Shown here: piece after piece, positions 1 through 10,070 of the stretch | Numbering within the stretch: the stretch's first letter is position 1 | How the letters are laid out: each line of letters opens with the position of its first letter | Source of the DNA: Sphaeroforma sirkka | Taxonomy: Eukaryota > Opisthokonta > Ichthyosporea > Ichthyophonida | Reading direction: 5' to 3' | NCBI GenBank assembly: GCA_001586965.3 | Contig: LUCW03000530.1 | Location: 82,501-107,454 of the forward strand | DNA: 24,954 nt | Made by a program: the position numbers and the translations under genes | The notes under the pieces: generated by a model | Database searches by the model: none | Seen by the model: only the letters and a program-made list of their open reading frames with translations | What the model was told of the DNA's origin: nothing

Positions 1-37
1 CTACCTTTCTCACCTCTATTTCATTTTCTGCTTCTAG

Positions 38-1577
38 GTAAGGGCGGCGGAGACGCTGATTAGCATCATCTCTGAATTGAAGGAGAAATACTTGTTCTCA
101 GATTTCGACACACTCAACAAGAACGTAGAGAACGCAAACACGGCCTACGATGACTGCCGGGTAAGTTACTCCTGACACCAATTTGTGCTGTGTTAAGATT
201 GGCGGGAGAGTTTATAGGGATGTTACAAACAACCTCCGAGAGCGTATGTGAACTTTGGTGGGAATGCAGGCCCTGAAACTCGGAGTTGGTGTTCCAGTGC
301 CACTGTCAGTGTGCCTTGTATTATTCCAGCGGGTTTAGGTTTTGGTGGGAAATAGGCCAAGAACCGCAGACGAGTGATGCCAATTTCATTTATCTGTGTG
401 GTCTTTTTCTTGTATATTTGGGTTTCTGTGGGAATACAGATCAGTAGAGTCAGCGGGAATCTAGTTTTCGATATCATGGTCTGTTTCGTAATTTTAATCT
501 GGGGTGGTTGTGTTATAACTATCCTGCTGCTGTATCGTTGTTTTTGGCGGCACTTTGTTGGCCAAATACTGTGACCTCCCTTGCAAGATGAGCGCGCGTA
601 TACTGGGACATAGTTATATGACACTGGTGTGTCTTCAATGTACTGGTACTGAGAGCATGCTCTATGATAGAATTGTAGCTCAAGTGTATCGAGACCGCGC
701 ACAGTGGCACAAATATACCTTCAATGCAGATCGATCGTTGTGTTGGGCATTTTAGCAGCCTGTATGTACTGGGAACATGCTCGGGAAGTATTTCAGCAGC
801 GTGTTTCTGCTATTTCATGCAAGTTGTGGCTTGGGCCAAACCCCTTTCACAATCGCTCTTTAAAGCATACTTTCAAATCCCGGTGACTTTTGAACTCTCT
901 GTTTCGAGTGCGCTTGTCTCTTCCCCATTTGTGTGTGCCAACTGACTCTTGTGCTGCGTGCTTGCACTAGAAGAGTGAGCTTATTATCTCATGTATGTGT
1001 ATATTTTTTTGAGAGTGTGCTTGTCATCTCACCAGTATGTTCATTTTCCAGTTAGCGTGCTTGTGTTTTCATGAGTATGCCGAATCTCTCATGTGTATGC
1101 CCGATTTGTGTGTGGACACATTGTCTCAGGTTGTTGTTCGACTCCGAGGACGTCTACTATCTTCTTGTAGATTTGCCCATACACTCCATCTGCGTTCTTA
1201 AAATGACGTATGTTCAGCTTCTCGCACGTGTCGTATAGTCTCCCAAGCGACGCCTATTTATTTTATGTACGATGGAATGTTCTGAAGCATTCTAGTCGTA
1301 TCCGTGCGTGCCATGTCATACCCGCACGACTTGTTCACAGCCACAACATGGGGAGAGCCGTACAAGTTTTCGTGTGTACCTTAGGATTATGAAATGCCAG
1401 TTTCACCTATAACTACATAATTCTTAGTATACAACTTATACACTAGTGTACATTGTCGTTATGCCTGAACTTCTACCACAGAATGAGTCAGAGGACGCAC
1501 TGGCCGATCTTCAATGCGAGATCGCGGCCCATTTAGACGCCATCGAGACCTCCTTCTACACTGCTAGACTGACATGA
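38..1577 (+). CDS. C-terminal two exons of an unrecognised helical protein (5' end outside window)
   Basis: Two exons join in phase 0. Exon 38-160 follows a pyrimidine-rich acceptor (tttctgcttctag) and ends at a GTAAGT donor. Exon 1482-1577 follows an acceptor ending in accacag and ends in TGA at 1575-1577. Exon 38-160 has 41 codons, starting VRAAETLISIISELKEKYLF and ending TAYDDCR. The terminal exon reads NESEDALADLQCEIAAHLDA and then IETSFYTARLT before the stop. The piece is rich in Leu, Glu, Asp and Ala with roughly heptad-spaced hydrophobics, so it is probably alpha-helical or coiled coil. No catalytic motif, signal peptide or membrane segment is visible. I do not recognise the family. 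The phase match, the good splice sites and the open frame in both exons support a real gene end. The nearest AATAAA downstream is at 2092-2097, which is rather far. Confidence 0.68.
161..1481 (+). other. 1.3-kb intron of the left-edge gene
   Basis: This stretch lies between the GTAAGT donor at 161 and the acceptor at 1480-1481. It holds many short open frames, none of which I can support as coding. Its middle part (about 900-1110) contains diverged echoes of a GTGCTTGT...TCTCA...GTATG phrase. Confidence 0.6.
905..1110 (+). repeat. Weak, diverged short-period repeat in intron
   Basis: Variants of a phrase close to GAGTGTGCTTGTCATCTCA followed by a GTATG-like end recur near 905, 1013 and 1056, with further partial echoes (TCTCATGTGTATG near 1088). 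The copies are unevenly spaced and diverged, so this may be an old minisatellite or simple biased composition. Confidence 0.3.
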
Positions 1578-3421
1578 CCAGGGGGAACGAGACAATACAT
1601 TCATCAATGGCGATACGGGGGTGGTATTCAGCGGAAACGATCAACATTGAACGCGTGACTTTGTCGATGTACGATCTCTTGAGTACTCAGTGAGTCGAAA
1701 TCCACGTTTATTGGACAACATGATATTGATGATCGTATGAATGTGATAGCGACATCGTTTCACACTTCCGGGTTCACATCATCTTCGAGCCCCTTTTACT
1801 GATCTGAATATGACTTGAGATACACATACTGGGTAGATGGACTAACCATCAAAAGCCGCCGCCTTTCTATTTCAGAGTGCCCCCTCAGAATATGTATATA
1901 CCTTGCCCAACTGTGCAACATCGTACAGTTGTCGATTTGAGCAGTATAATGACTTGCTCAGCCAATGATTCCCAAATGAATATTTAAAGTAAAACATGAC
2001 TGTAAGACCTACAGACCCCCAAAAATATGTTGCAAGTCGCGTAGGTGTCGAACTTAGTGGTATCACAAAGTTCTCAATTGGGTGGGCTCAAAATAAATGA
2101 CATACGACTAGGAACTGGTTTCTTCGGCTAACTGACTAATTATATCGAGATCAAATTGTTTTCTTACTGTGTTCTCCTTATTGGTGCGCTTAAAACAAAG
2201 TGTACATCAGACACAAACGTCTGAGAATGGTATAATTTTGCCCACGGATTGTTTTCGCTGGATAGTATTTCTCTCTCCTAGACATAAAGGCGAAGCTGTC
2301 GTAAATCTACTGATAATGAACCTCAGTGACATGCTCATTTATTGCCATTTATTCCAAATATACAGATGTTTCTATACAGACTTGTCAAATTTATTTCAAT
2401 ACCACGCTAGATACCATTAAGTATTTTGTGATAATCTCTTCTCCAAAAATTAGATACATTGTCAATTTTTTAATGGAGAGCCTAGACCACAACCGGCAAG
2501 GAGTACGATTGTCTTCATAAGTTGTGTTCCTGCATCACTTTATGTCTTTGTTATCAGTACGAGATACTGTGGAGTTTCCAAGCTTGCTCAGTGAATCATC
2601 GCATTCGCATACAAGTCAAGTTAATACATAGTTCAAACATAACGAACAGCACTGCCGAACTTTGCTGGAAAAAATTGTATCAGCCGAGACATCTGCACGC
2701 AAAGCGATCGAAATAGTATTTATAAGGGAAGTTAAGGTCGACACGAGTATTTGGGCTGGTATTTGTAGTAGTGCAAGCTGTGCCCAGCGCCGATTTCTAA
2801 AGAGAGTGGGAATATTTCGAGTAGATGACCAGCATTAGTTCAGCAAAATATTACAGTAGGGAGTCGGGAATGACTATTTTCAATTCCTATTTTTGTACTC
2901 GCACTCTAAGCCAGACCACAGATATTTACATATTTTGAATAATATAATGGAATGACACGATCAGCACTCGTTTGCGATTGTGATTGAGGTTGCAGGAAGT
3001 TGGGACCGCCAATGGCTTGGGTTGACCGACATCAGAAGGGTTAAACCAGAAACCTTTTCAATCCTTAACGAAAAGCCTCAATAACTAGTGGCCACACTCG
3101 AAAAATCAGATTCATAATTATTGGTAATCACAAGATACACACATACGCATACCAACTTCTTGAGAAATATTATGAGAGAAATCTTCCGCTGAGCTGCTGT
3201 TGTGCTTTTGACTTTCCATCGCACAGGTATTTCTCACATATTTGAGCGTTTCGTCGTGGGTATCGGACGCAAATGTCTCTCTAAACTTAAGAAATACATC
3301 AGTTAAATCATTTACCTTGAGCCAAGCCAGTCTTCATTGTGTATGTACAAAATATCCGCATCACAAATAGTAGTTGACTCCACCTACAAAATGTCTCGAA
3401 GTATCTAAAGAATTTTCTTTC
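1578..3421. other. Spacer between two convergent genes; nothing supported
   Basis: This is AT-rich sequence between the stop of the left-edge gene and the 3' end of the 6-phosphogluconolactonase gene. The open frames here are short, lack splice-supported partners and have unbiased composition. I see no RNA gene or mobile element. An AATAAA at 2092-2097 on the plus strand is the only candidate polyadenylation signal for the left-edge gene. Confidence 0.5.
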
Positions 3422-3429
3422 TTTATTTA
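3422..3429 (-). terminator. Poly(A) signal overlapping the 6-phosphogluconolactonase stop codon
   Basis: On the minus strand the coding region ends TAAATAAA. The TAA stop occupies 3429-3427 and the AATAAA hexamer occupies 3427-3422, sharing one base. If this hexamer is used, the 3' UTR is only about 15-30 bases long. That the hexamer is used is an inference. Confidence 0.6.
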
Positions 3430-5958
3430 CAATTTCGCTGCAGCAGTAGCGTCCAAGAACCACATGACGCCATCTTCATTGGCGCATTTAACCAAGCCGG
3501 AAGGATAGTTGTTACTGTTACCTTCCTTATGTATGTTGTACACAACATCTGCCTTGGCAGCGCCCGAAGTGACAAATGCAACGTTGCGAGCAGCCTCACA
3601 TACGGGGTACGTCAGTGTCACACGTCTGAAGCAGACGAGAATGATTATAAGATATTGTTACCTTGCAATCACATTGACTGATAGCTAATCCGAGTCTCTT
3701 GCATATATTGATACGAATGCGACACGGGATATCACACCAGTAAATATAGTGTCACAGCAACCAATAGAAACTAGTATAGTGATGTAGCATAATATACAAG
3801 CACCACAATGCCAAACAATGTGCATCGAAATGTCCGACCAGATAGATTGAAGTACCAATTGTAGCCCGACATTCATACACAACACAGCTGCCAAAACGCA
3901 TAGCAAACCGGAACACATGGCATGACCGTCAACAATTGTGATACACCTCCACCAATACAAAGCAAACAGCAAAAGAATCAATACCTCCGGTACCCTTTTC
4001 CTATATACATACAGTATAGATACCTAGACCCTATCCCAAACATGCTACCTACTTTGATGGTGGCTTGGGACTGTCTGCTAATGATGCCACGAGTTTTGAG
4101 CGTTCTTCCAGCAGGGCGTGGCCCGGGAACAGAGAAAGCGTATGTCCGTCTGGGCCCATTCCCAACAAGACAAGATCAAACACAGGTGGTTGAGACGCAT
4201 CGTAAGCGCCGAAGACACTCGCAAGGGTCTTCTCGTACTTTGCAGCGACTTCCTAAAAGGGTTGTATTATGATTGAATTAGTATACTTGTGACTCCGCGC
4301 GGAAATGTGCATGGTACCAGCCACATACAAACATAAGCTTCGCGTATTTGTTTTGTAAGTACGCTGTATAACTGTATGTATAAATATGTTTGTATGTTTT
4401 AGGGTAAATAACTGACAAAATATATTATATACAATTTGTAGGTAAGTCGCTCAATAAGAGGTGTAAAGTAACGTTTTGATGAGAATATGACGAAAACAGG
4501 CATGCATGCATTATTAAATGAGGTCGAAACGAATTATGCACAACAACGAGTAATATCAGAGCGCGTGAATGTATAGCATACGGCACCTATAAGGATTCGG
4601 TGTTGCATATTCATATCTGGGGCAGGTAGGTGCAAGGACGTGGCAATATTTTAACATCGGCTATCTACATCAAGCAATCAAGAGCACACAATTATGACTC
4701 CATCTTTAAAGCATTCTGAATGGAATGGAGACATGCATGGTACATCTCCAATGCACGGCAGGCTTCGGCGAGGTAAAAAGATATATTGTGCGTACATACA
4801 GTATATGCATTAGATAAGATACGCTTTGATAGTTCGCCGAGGAAAATTGAGAGTACGGGAATCCGGAACGGAAGACATTGTACAATACCACAACGGCCAA
4901 AATTAGCTTACCTCTACATCCTCGCTGTAGTCGATGGCGTGCACGTTGTCGGCGCATGAAATACTCAGCGGATCGTAAATCTGGGTCTTGCATTCCAAAT
5001 GATTGCTATCGGCGTGATCCAGAGGAACGCTACGCTCATCGGCATAGAGGAATTGCCATTTGCTGAAATCAATCTGTATATATCGAGACAATTGGAACGT
5101 ATTCCGTACGAGTGTTTCAGATTCGAGTTCGAGCCCTGGGCTAAGTACTATTCAACCTGTAGCGAGCATACCATTCTCACAGAGCATCGGTAAGATAATA
5201 AGCATGGGATCTCTCAATCAACCTATAATTTAAGCTCGAGCTTTTCGACCGCTAAATAGAGTCTGGTAATGTATCCAAGAGGGATCGTTTTTGTGTATCT
5301 TACGTTGAATGCCTTCTTACACTTCACGTTAAGACATTGACTAGAATTGACAGACACAAGCAGTAGACAATAAAGGAAGCTCGATTACGAATACTAAATA
5401 GCCTCAAAATAAACGATTCTTGGAGACGTTATTCTTACGGAAGAGCAACATACCTTACTTTCTTCGTTCATGTGCAACAAACCCGATCCCAATGTCTTCG
5501 GCAGAGAACCACCGGAAACCGCAACGGTGAATTTCCCACGCGCAGCTATGGCTTTGTCTGACAGCAAATGAAAGAGGCTTAAAAATTAAATTAAACTATT
5601 GTATTCTCAAAGGCAGATGAGCGTGCTTAAACGTTACAAAATAGAAGACAGTATGCAACACAAGTAATATAGCACATGAATACAAACTTGAGACACTAAA
5701 ACGCCTACAAATTGAAATCCCAAGGTAGAAGCGTGCTTCAATGCGTTTGAAAATAAGAATAAAACGCACAAGCAGAACAATATACGAAAACACCAACGTA
5801 TAACGTAAAGGTATCTAAAAATATATGAAACATATCACACATACATGCATTTACTTTATATATATATATATATATACGCAAACATATTTATATAAGTACT
5901 TTCATATATGGCTATACACATAAATACAGAAACAAACAAACCTTATATCCTTAATATA

Positions 5959-5998
<40 letters not shown>

Positions 5999-6019
5999 CA
6001 TAAACCCATGAATTCACAT

Positions 6020-6050
<31 letters not shown>

Positions 6051-6056
6051 GCATGC

Positions 6057-6111
<55 letters not shown>

Positions 6112-6114
6112 TAC

Positions 6115-6145
<31 letters not shown>

Positions 6146-6263
6146 AATGTATATACATATATATATATGTATATGCATATGTAAAAATGCTTGTGTATAT
6201 ATATATATATATAGAGTTTTATAATGTATATACATACATACATATACATACATACATAAATAC

Positions 6264-6319
<56 letters not shown>

Positions 6320-6750
6320 TTGATAAAACAATATATATATATATATATATTTCACGTTGATTGATTACAGAGTTAGCGTACGTTCATACATACACACGCA
6401 ATACATATTTTTTTGATTCTAGTATATATTCCTGCGTATTGGAAATATAGGCAAATACGAAGGAGTAGTAAGTTTTGATTTGTGCAATAGAGGTTTTAAA
6501 TGTAATAGAAAATGTACAAATGCCCGAGGATTTTACTCATCGTGAACATAGATTTGCGAAGAATCTCGCACGCACTATGTACTAGAATTCCAAGCTCGAA
6601 GGATTTTTTTTTGCCTTGTTTTCGCTTGTAGCATCGTGGTTGTCTGTCTCTTTACAAGCATGACCTGGCCTTACCTGCAATAGCCGTGATGTACTTGGCG
6701 AGTTTCAAGCCAACCTCTGGCACAGTGGGTGCTGTTTCTACCTTAGTCAT
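3427..6750 (-). CDS. PGLS: 6-phosphogluconolactonase, five exons, complete
   Basis: This enzyme hydrolyses 6-phosphoglucono-1,5-lactone to 6-phosphogluconate, the second step of the oxidative pentose phosphate pathway, usually in the cytosol. Exons in transcript order are 6750-6675, 5557-5454, 5073-4912, 4252-4053 and 3625-3427. Phases match at every join and give 246 aa, close to the roughly 250-aa eukaryotic enzymes. Family landmarks are the substrate-phosphate loop VAVSGGS (residues 37-43), [12 protein letters not shown] (66-77), the catalytic-region signature [17 protein letters not shown] (143-159), [16 protein letters not shown] (174-189) and [13 protein letters not shown] (196-208). 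The C-terminal [11 protein letters not shown] matches the family end. There is no signal or transit peptide, which fits a cytosolic protein. The ATG at 6750-6748 opens [13 protein letters not shown]. The stop overlaps an AATAAA signal. Intron 1 (1117 bases) contains a long TA microsatellite. Confidence 0.96.
5850..6352. repeat. (TA)n / TATACA compound microsatellite in 6PGL intron 1
   Basis: About 500 bases are made almost entirely of TA dinucleotide runs interrupted by TACATACA and TATGTATG stretches. The Tyr/Ile-rich open frames on both strands are artefacts of the repeat. The tract lies wholly inside intron 1 of the 6-phosphogluconolactonase gene. Confidence 0.95.
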
Positions 6751-7132
6751 ATTTAGTTAGCTGTACTGACAGACGATTCGTTTATGCTTCGATGCTTCGA
6801 TGTTGGCGTGAGGACCCAGGTATATATGCCTTCTAAAAAAATACATATAGGCGATGTTTGTGTTGTTGAAATCCATAATGAGTTTATGATGGTGTTGAAA
6901 CTCGAGTGTCTGTCCAGCCCCATTTTAGGGCACCTCACTAACGACCTCAGTTCGTTTCTCGTTGAAACGTTTTAAAAATCGATCATTTTTGCGTTAATAT
7001 AATATTTGCAACTGGGTGTAATCCTCGAATGAGCAGCCGTTTCCCCGTTTTCAAAAGAATCCAATGTTTACTGTATTAATGTAAAATGAATTTCAACGCT
7101 TTTTTTCATGTATAATTTGTATAAAAAAAAAA

Positions 7133-7190
7133 GGTTTGGGTTTTCGTCACGAGCGAAGATAGACCAATAAGAAAACCCTAAACCCTAAAA
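7133..7190. promoter_or_regulatory. Telomere-like AAACCCT repeats (telo-box) in an imperfect hairpin
   Basis: The right arm is AAAACCCTAAACCCTAAAA (7172-7190), two and a half copies of the CCCTAAA telomere unit. The left arm GGTTTGGGTTTT (7133-7144) pairs with 7172-7184 with one bulged T, leaving a loop of about 27 bases. Short telomere-unit boxes are known promoter elements in plants and some fungi. A role here is inferred only from its place between two divergent genes. A telomere-repair scar is the other explanation. Confidence 0.5.
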
Positions 7191-7200
7191 TATTATTACG

Positions 7201-7217
7201 TACGTCAAGATGACGTA
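7201..7217. promoter_or_regulatory. CRE-like inverted repeat TACGTCA-AGA-TGACGTA
   Basis: Perfect 7-base arms, each holding a TGACGT half-site, are separated by AGA. TGACGT is the half-site of bZIP (CREB/ATF-type) factors. The position between two divergent genes makes a regulatory site plausible, but this is not shown. Confidence 0.4.
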
Positions 7218-7305
7218 TGCATCTGAACATAGCCAACAGGCAACAGGCAACAGATCTGAAGGAAAAGAAACACGCGCGGCTGCGCCTATTCTACTCTAGT
7301 ACTCT

Positions 7306-7327
7306 CTACATACTACTTAGTATGTAG
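7306..7327. promoter_or_regulatory. 22-bp near-perfect palindrome
   Basis: The 10-base arms CTACATACTA and TAGTATGTAG are exact reverse complements separated by CT. It may be a dimeric-factor operator or a cruciform. It lies about 330 bases before the plus-strand start codon at 7657. Function is unknown. Confidence 0.4.
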
Positions 7328-7656
7328 TAGAGCAGGCGCTACTATTTGGAGACTGAGAGAGGCAGTTTGTAGTATTTGTTTATTTTAGTACTCGACGGTC
7401 GTCATGCGATGAACCGTGTCGGGAATCGGGAGTCTCAGGCGGTGTATGCCTTCCTCGTGCTACGAATCATAGGCGTTTGCGGGACTGGTGATATGTAACT
7501 TACGATCATATGATATATTTACTCACTTTCCCTTCGTATACATTGACGCTGGCGTTTATGCGAGACAGTGTATTTGATAGGCCACTTGTGAATGAACCCT
7601 CGGAATAACATAGGACCAATCGCGCTTTAAAAAGTTTTTATAGGATTACTTCTGAG

Positions 7657-8010
7657 ATGGATGATTTTGCGAAGTTCGATTATCAGGGGCATCAGTACTA
7701 CGCAGTACTCGATAAGTTTGCCAGGTATTTGAATTAATCGATACCTGATTGTGCATGCACCAAATGCATTGCACTAACTGGGAATATATACTGGAAATGT
7801 ACATGCTTTCATACCTATTCGAGCTTCGTCCCAGCAGCAAGTAATTAAAGTTGACCTGTAATGATACCATTGTAGTCAGCGGATGGCGTCACTCAAGGTG
7901 ATATCAACGTTGTTAGGCCTTAGAGAGAAAATATTAACTTATTTTTTACTTCGTGTTGTGTGTACATGTACGTATGTGTACAAACGCACACAAACACAAA
8001 CACGAAGGCA

Positions 8011-8057
<47 letters not shown>

Positions 8058-8153
8058 GGTGTGGGCGTGGGTGTATATATATGTATCTACATGTATTTAT
8101 ATCTGTCTTTCGTTCTGTCTGTGTATGATATATACATATATATACAAATGTTG

Positions 8154-8193
<40 letters not shown>

Positions 8194-9359
8194 ATTTGTG
8201 TGTATATATGTTTAAGTTTATTTGTATATTTATGTTTATGTTTTTGTATTCCTATATCATATGTACATTTATATATATAAATATATATATATACATACAA
8301 ATATATATATTATATATATATTCGTGTATTTTTCCTCGTATTCGTAGTTCATGGTCTTTCTGCTGCATATAGTACCGTTAAATCTGAACACGAAATTATG
8401 CGTAAAAATTTTAATGGAGATGAAATGAAGAACGAATGTTTCTTTCAGCGTATCTACATATGAACAAGAGCCATCAACTGGGACGTTGCTTCTTCCGACA
8501 TACCACATATTATGAGTCATCGAATAGCGTCCCAATTATCTGTGCGTGTTCTTTACTACATTTAGTGTCCAATGGAAAGATGTTCACGGACCTTTCAGAC
8601 AGGACCTAAATACGGGGCTGTTGGCCTACTGCTCGCTCGTTCTCAAGACAATGAACGACAACTTCGACCCCTACGGAGTGCTAACTGAACCGATAGTGAA
8701 ATTGGTATGTCTGAGAACTAAGCAAATCAATCAATTGGAGAAATAAAAATCTAGTTGCACAGTTTGAATGGCCAGGGTGAGACAAAAAAAAACTAGATAA
8801 ATTATCTGCGTTTGTTTGACGCCTTAGCTAACCCACCACGATTTGTATTATGAGTTTGTTTTGCGATGCTTTTCCCTCTCCCACGGTGCATCTCATCGAG
8901 AGTTGTTTTCCTATTCTATATGGTATCGATTCGGCAGGACTGCAACATGCCGAAGGCAACCCTCCACCATTCTAGGGAGTCATTCAGTTCAATTATCCAT
9001 GTAATTAATTTTCACGTAAGACAATATTCCTCCCTACTGTATTTATATAGTTTTACTCAATGTTCCTCGTCTTGTGGTATCTATTTATTTATACTTCACA
9101 CATGATAATGTTTCTTGTCCTGCTGTATTTATGTTGTTAAACTTAACAGAAGACAATGTTCCTCGCCCTGCTGTACTTATGTAATTGTACTTCACACAAA
9201 GACAATGTTTCTCGTCCTGCTTCGATACCACGAATAACACGCAATAATGATATAAACATCACCCTAGGTTGCTAACGGATTTGAGGCTGCTGGCCTAGAT
9301 CATACAACACCCCGGCAGTTTGTGGAGGCATTCAAGGCATGTTCTGCTTGTCAATGGAA
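7657..9359 (+). CDS. Unrecognised protein, at least three exons, 3' end unresolved
   Basis: Exon 1 (7657-7724) starts ATG and encodes MDDFAKFDYQGHQYYAVLDKF and one more residue before a GTATTT donor. Exon 2 (8566-8704) joins in phase 2 and carries VQWKDVHGPFRQ, LLAYCSLVLKTM and FDPYGVLTEPIVKL before a GTATGT donor. Exon 3 begins at 9268 after CCCTAG and reads VANGFEAAGLDHTTPRQFVE then AFKACSACQW. Its end is uncertain: a GTATCC donor would close it at 9359, a GC donor would close it after FK at 9336, and with no splice it runs to a TAG near 9420 through unconvincing sequence. Possible last exons begin near 9657 (acceptor gaacag) or 9910, but I cannot choose. There is no signal peptide or membrane segment. 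I do not recognise the family. The protein looks soluble, with aromatic residues and mixed charge. Confidence 0.6.
8009..8322. repeat. (TA)n and (TG)n microsatellites in intron
   Basis: TA runs alternate with GTGTGTG stretches inside the first intron of the gene starting at 7657. The Tyr/Ile- and Cys/Val-rich open frames here come from the repeat and are not genes. Confidence 0.92.
8742..8747 (+). terminator. Possible intronic poly(A) signal overlapping an in-frame stop
   Basis: If the donor at 8705 is not used, the reading frame of exon 2 runs on through VCLRTKQINQLEK to TAA at 8744-8746. That TAA lies inside AATAAA (8742-8747). The result would be a short form of the protein. Whether it is used is unknown. 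Confidence 0.3.
9018..9222 (+). repeat. Diverged minisatellite, unit about 45-49 bases, about five copies
   Basis: Units resemble AGACAATGTTCCTCGTCCTG followed by CTGTATTTATG and a TACTTCACACA-like tail. They begin near 9018, 9059, 9106, 9151 and 9199. The last copy is partial and the first two are the most diverged. The array sits in the second intron of the gene starting at 7657, just before the exon at 9268. Confidence 0.75.
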
Positions 9360-9422
9360 GTATCCTTTCAGATGTTGTGCATATTTAGAGTCGTTATTAT
9401 GTAACCGTATGTGCCGTGCTTA

Positions 9423-10070
9423 GTACGATCCCCTGCCGTTTCTTGATAGGCGTTTAATTTGACCTGTAACACTTAGCCAAGTGCTTAAAGTTTTGTTTCG
9501 GGAACGAACGCGTGCGCAAGTCACGGATATGTTCAGTTTAGCGTATTTATTCTTTTCCTTATGTCTGAGGATATATCAAAAGCATTCAATCATTCGGCAA
9601 GTCCGGTTAGTTGAGGTCTATCTTGATTAGTACAACTTCATGTGATGATGAACAGGCAATCACTTTGCAGTCTGCAGCCCCGCAGTGAGAAGATGCGTAT
9701 GCACAGTTGGGCATTATATTTGGCATGAAAAAGTATAGTATCAAACGAGTGAGTCTAGTATAGCACAGCCGTATACAGTCTTGATGCTTTCGTACAGGTA
9801 TTGATCCTTATTTACATTATCTACTTTAGCACACCGTATAGGCAGCGAAATATAAATTGCTATCTGACTAGGCGTATCATCAAAGGGGAAACCTCTATTT
9901 ACTTACAGCCTAGCGGCTTTCGTTTGTCGACAGTAGTAACTGAGTGACATCACTTTATACCCTTTGTGACGTGTAATAGGAGAAGGTAGCGCGGTCGTAC
10001 CGTCTATTTGTATGATTACGAATGACAGCCAACCGCCAACTGCGTGTCTCGCTTGTCAGAAGCGTGCCAG
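9423..10070. other. Short stretch between the unresolved gene end and the TLC gene
   Basis: These roughly 650 bases should contain the last exon or 3' UTR of the preceding gene and the promoter of the TLC-type gene. Candidate acceptors (gaacag before 9657, ttgcag near 9670, ttacag near 9908) all lead to short open tails. A GTGACGTG CRE-like element lies near 9966. I cannot settle which element is real. Confidence 0.4.

Larger units (their letters stand above)
6751..7656. promoter_or_regulatory. Divergent intergenic promoter region
   Basis: These 906 bases lie between the start codons of the minus-strand 6-phosphogluconolactonase and the plus-strand gene beginning at 7657, so they must hold both promoters unless one gene has an unseen upstream non-coding exon. 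The region includes a telomere-like repeat hairpin (7133-7190), a CCAAT box on the plus strand (agaCCAATaa, near 7164) and two palindromes (7201-7217 and 7306-7327). No convincing TATA box is evident for either gene. Confidence 0.5.

Noticed and set aside
223-702. 159-codon minus-strand open frame in the left-edge intron
   Set aside because: It has no recognisable motif, Thr/Pro/Gln-rich random-looking composition and no neighbouring exons. The other strand holds well-supported exons of one gene on either side.
3685-3981. 98-codon hydrophobic minus-strand frame
   Set aside because: It lies in the last intron of the 6-phosphogluconolactonase gene, and the exon pair around it joins in perfect phase without it.
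5120-5150. GTTCGAGCC resembling a tRNA B box
   Set aside because: No A box or cloverleaf could be drawn upstream at the right distance, and it lies in an intron of the 6-phosphogluconolactonase gene.
5943-6360. Several overlapping open frames on both strands rich in Tyr and Ile
   Set aside because: They are the translation of TA and TACA repeats in a microsatellite. Such repeats are open in many frames and carry no coding signal.
7172-7190. Idea that this is a chromosome end
   Set aside because: Only two and a half CCCTAAA units are present and ordinary genes continue on both sides, so it is internal.
9018-9222. CRISPR-like array
   Set aside because: The units are adjacent and diverged with no unique spacers of constant length, and the DNA is eukaryotic. 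It is a minisatellite.
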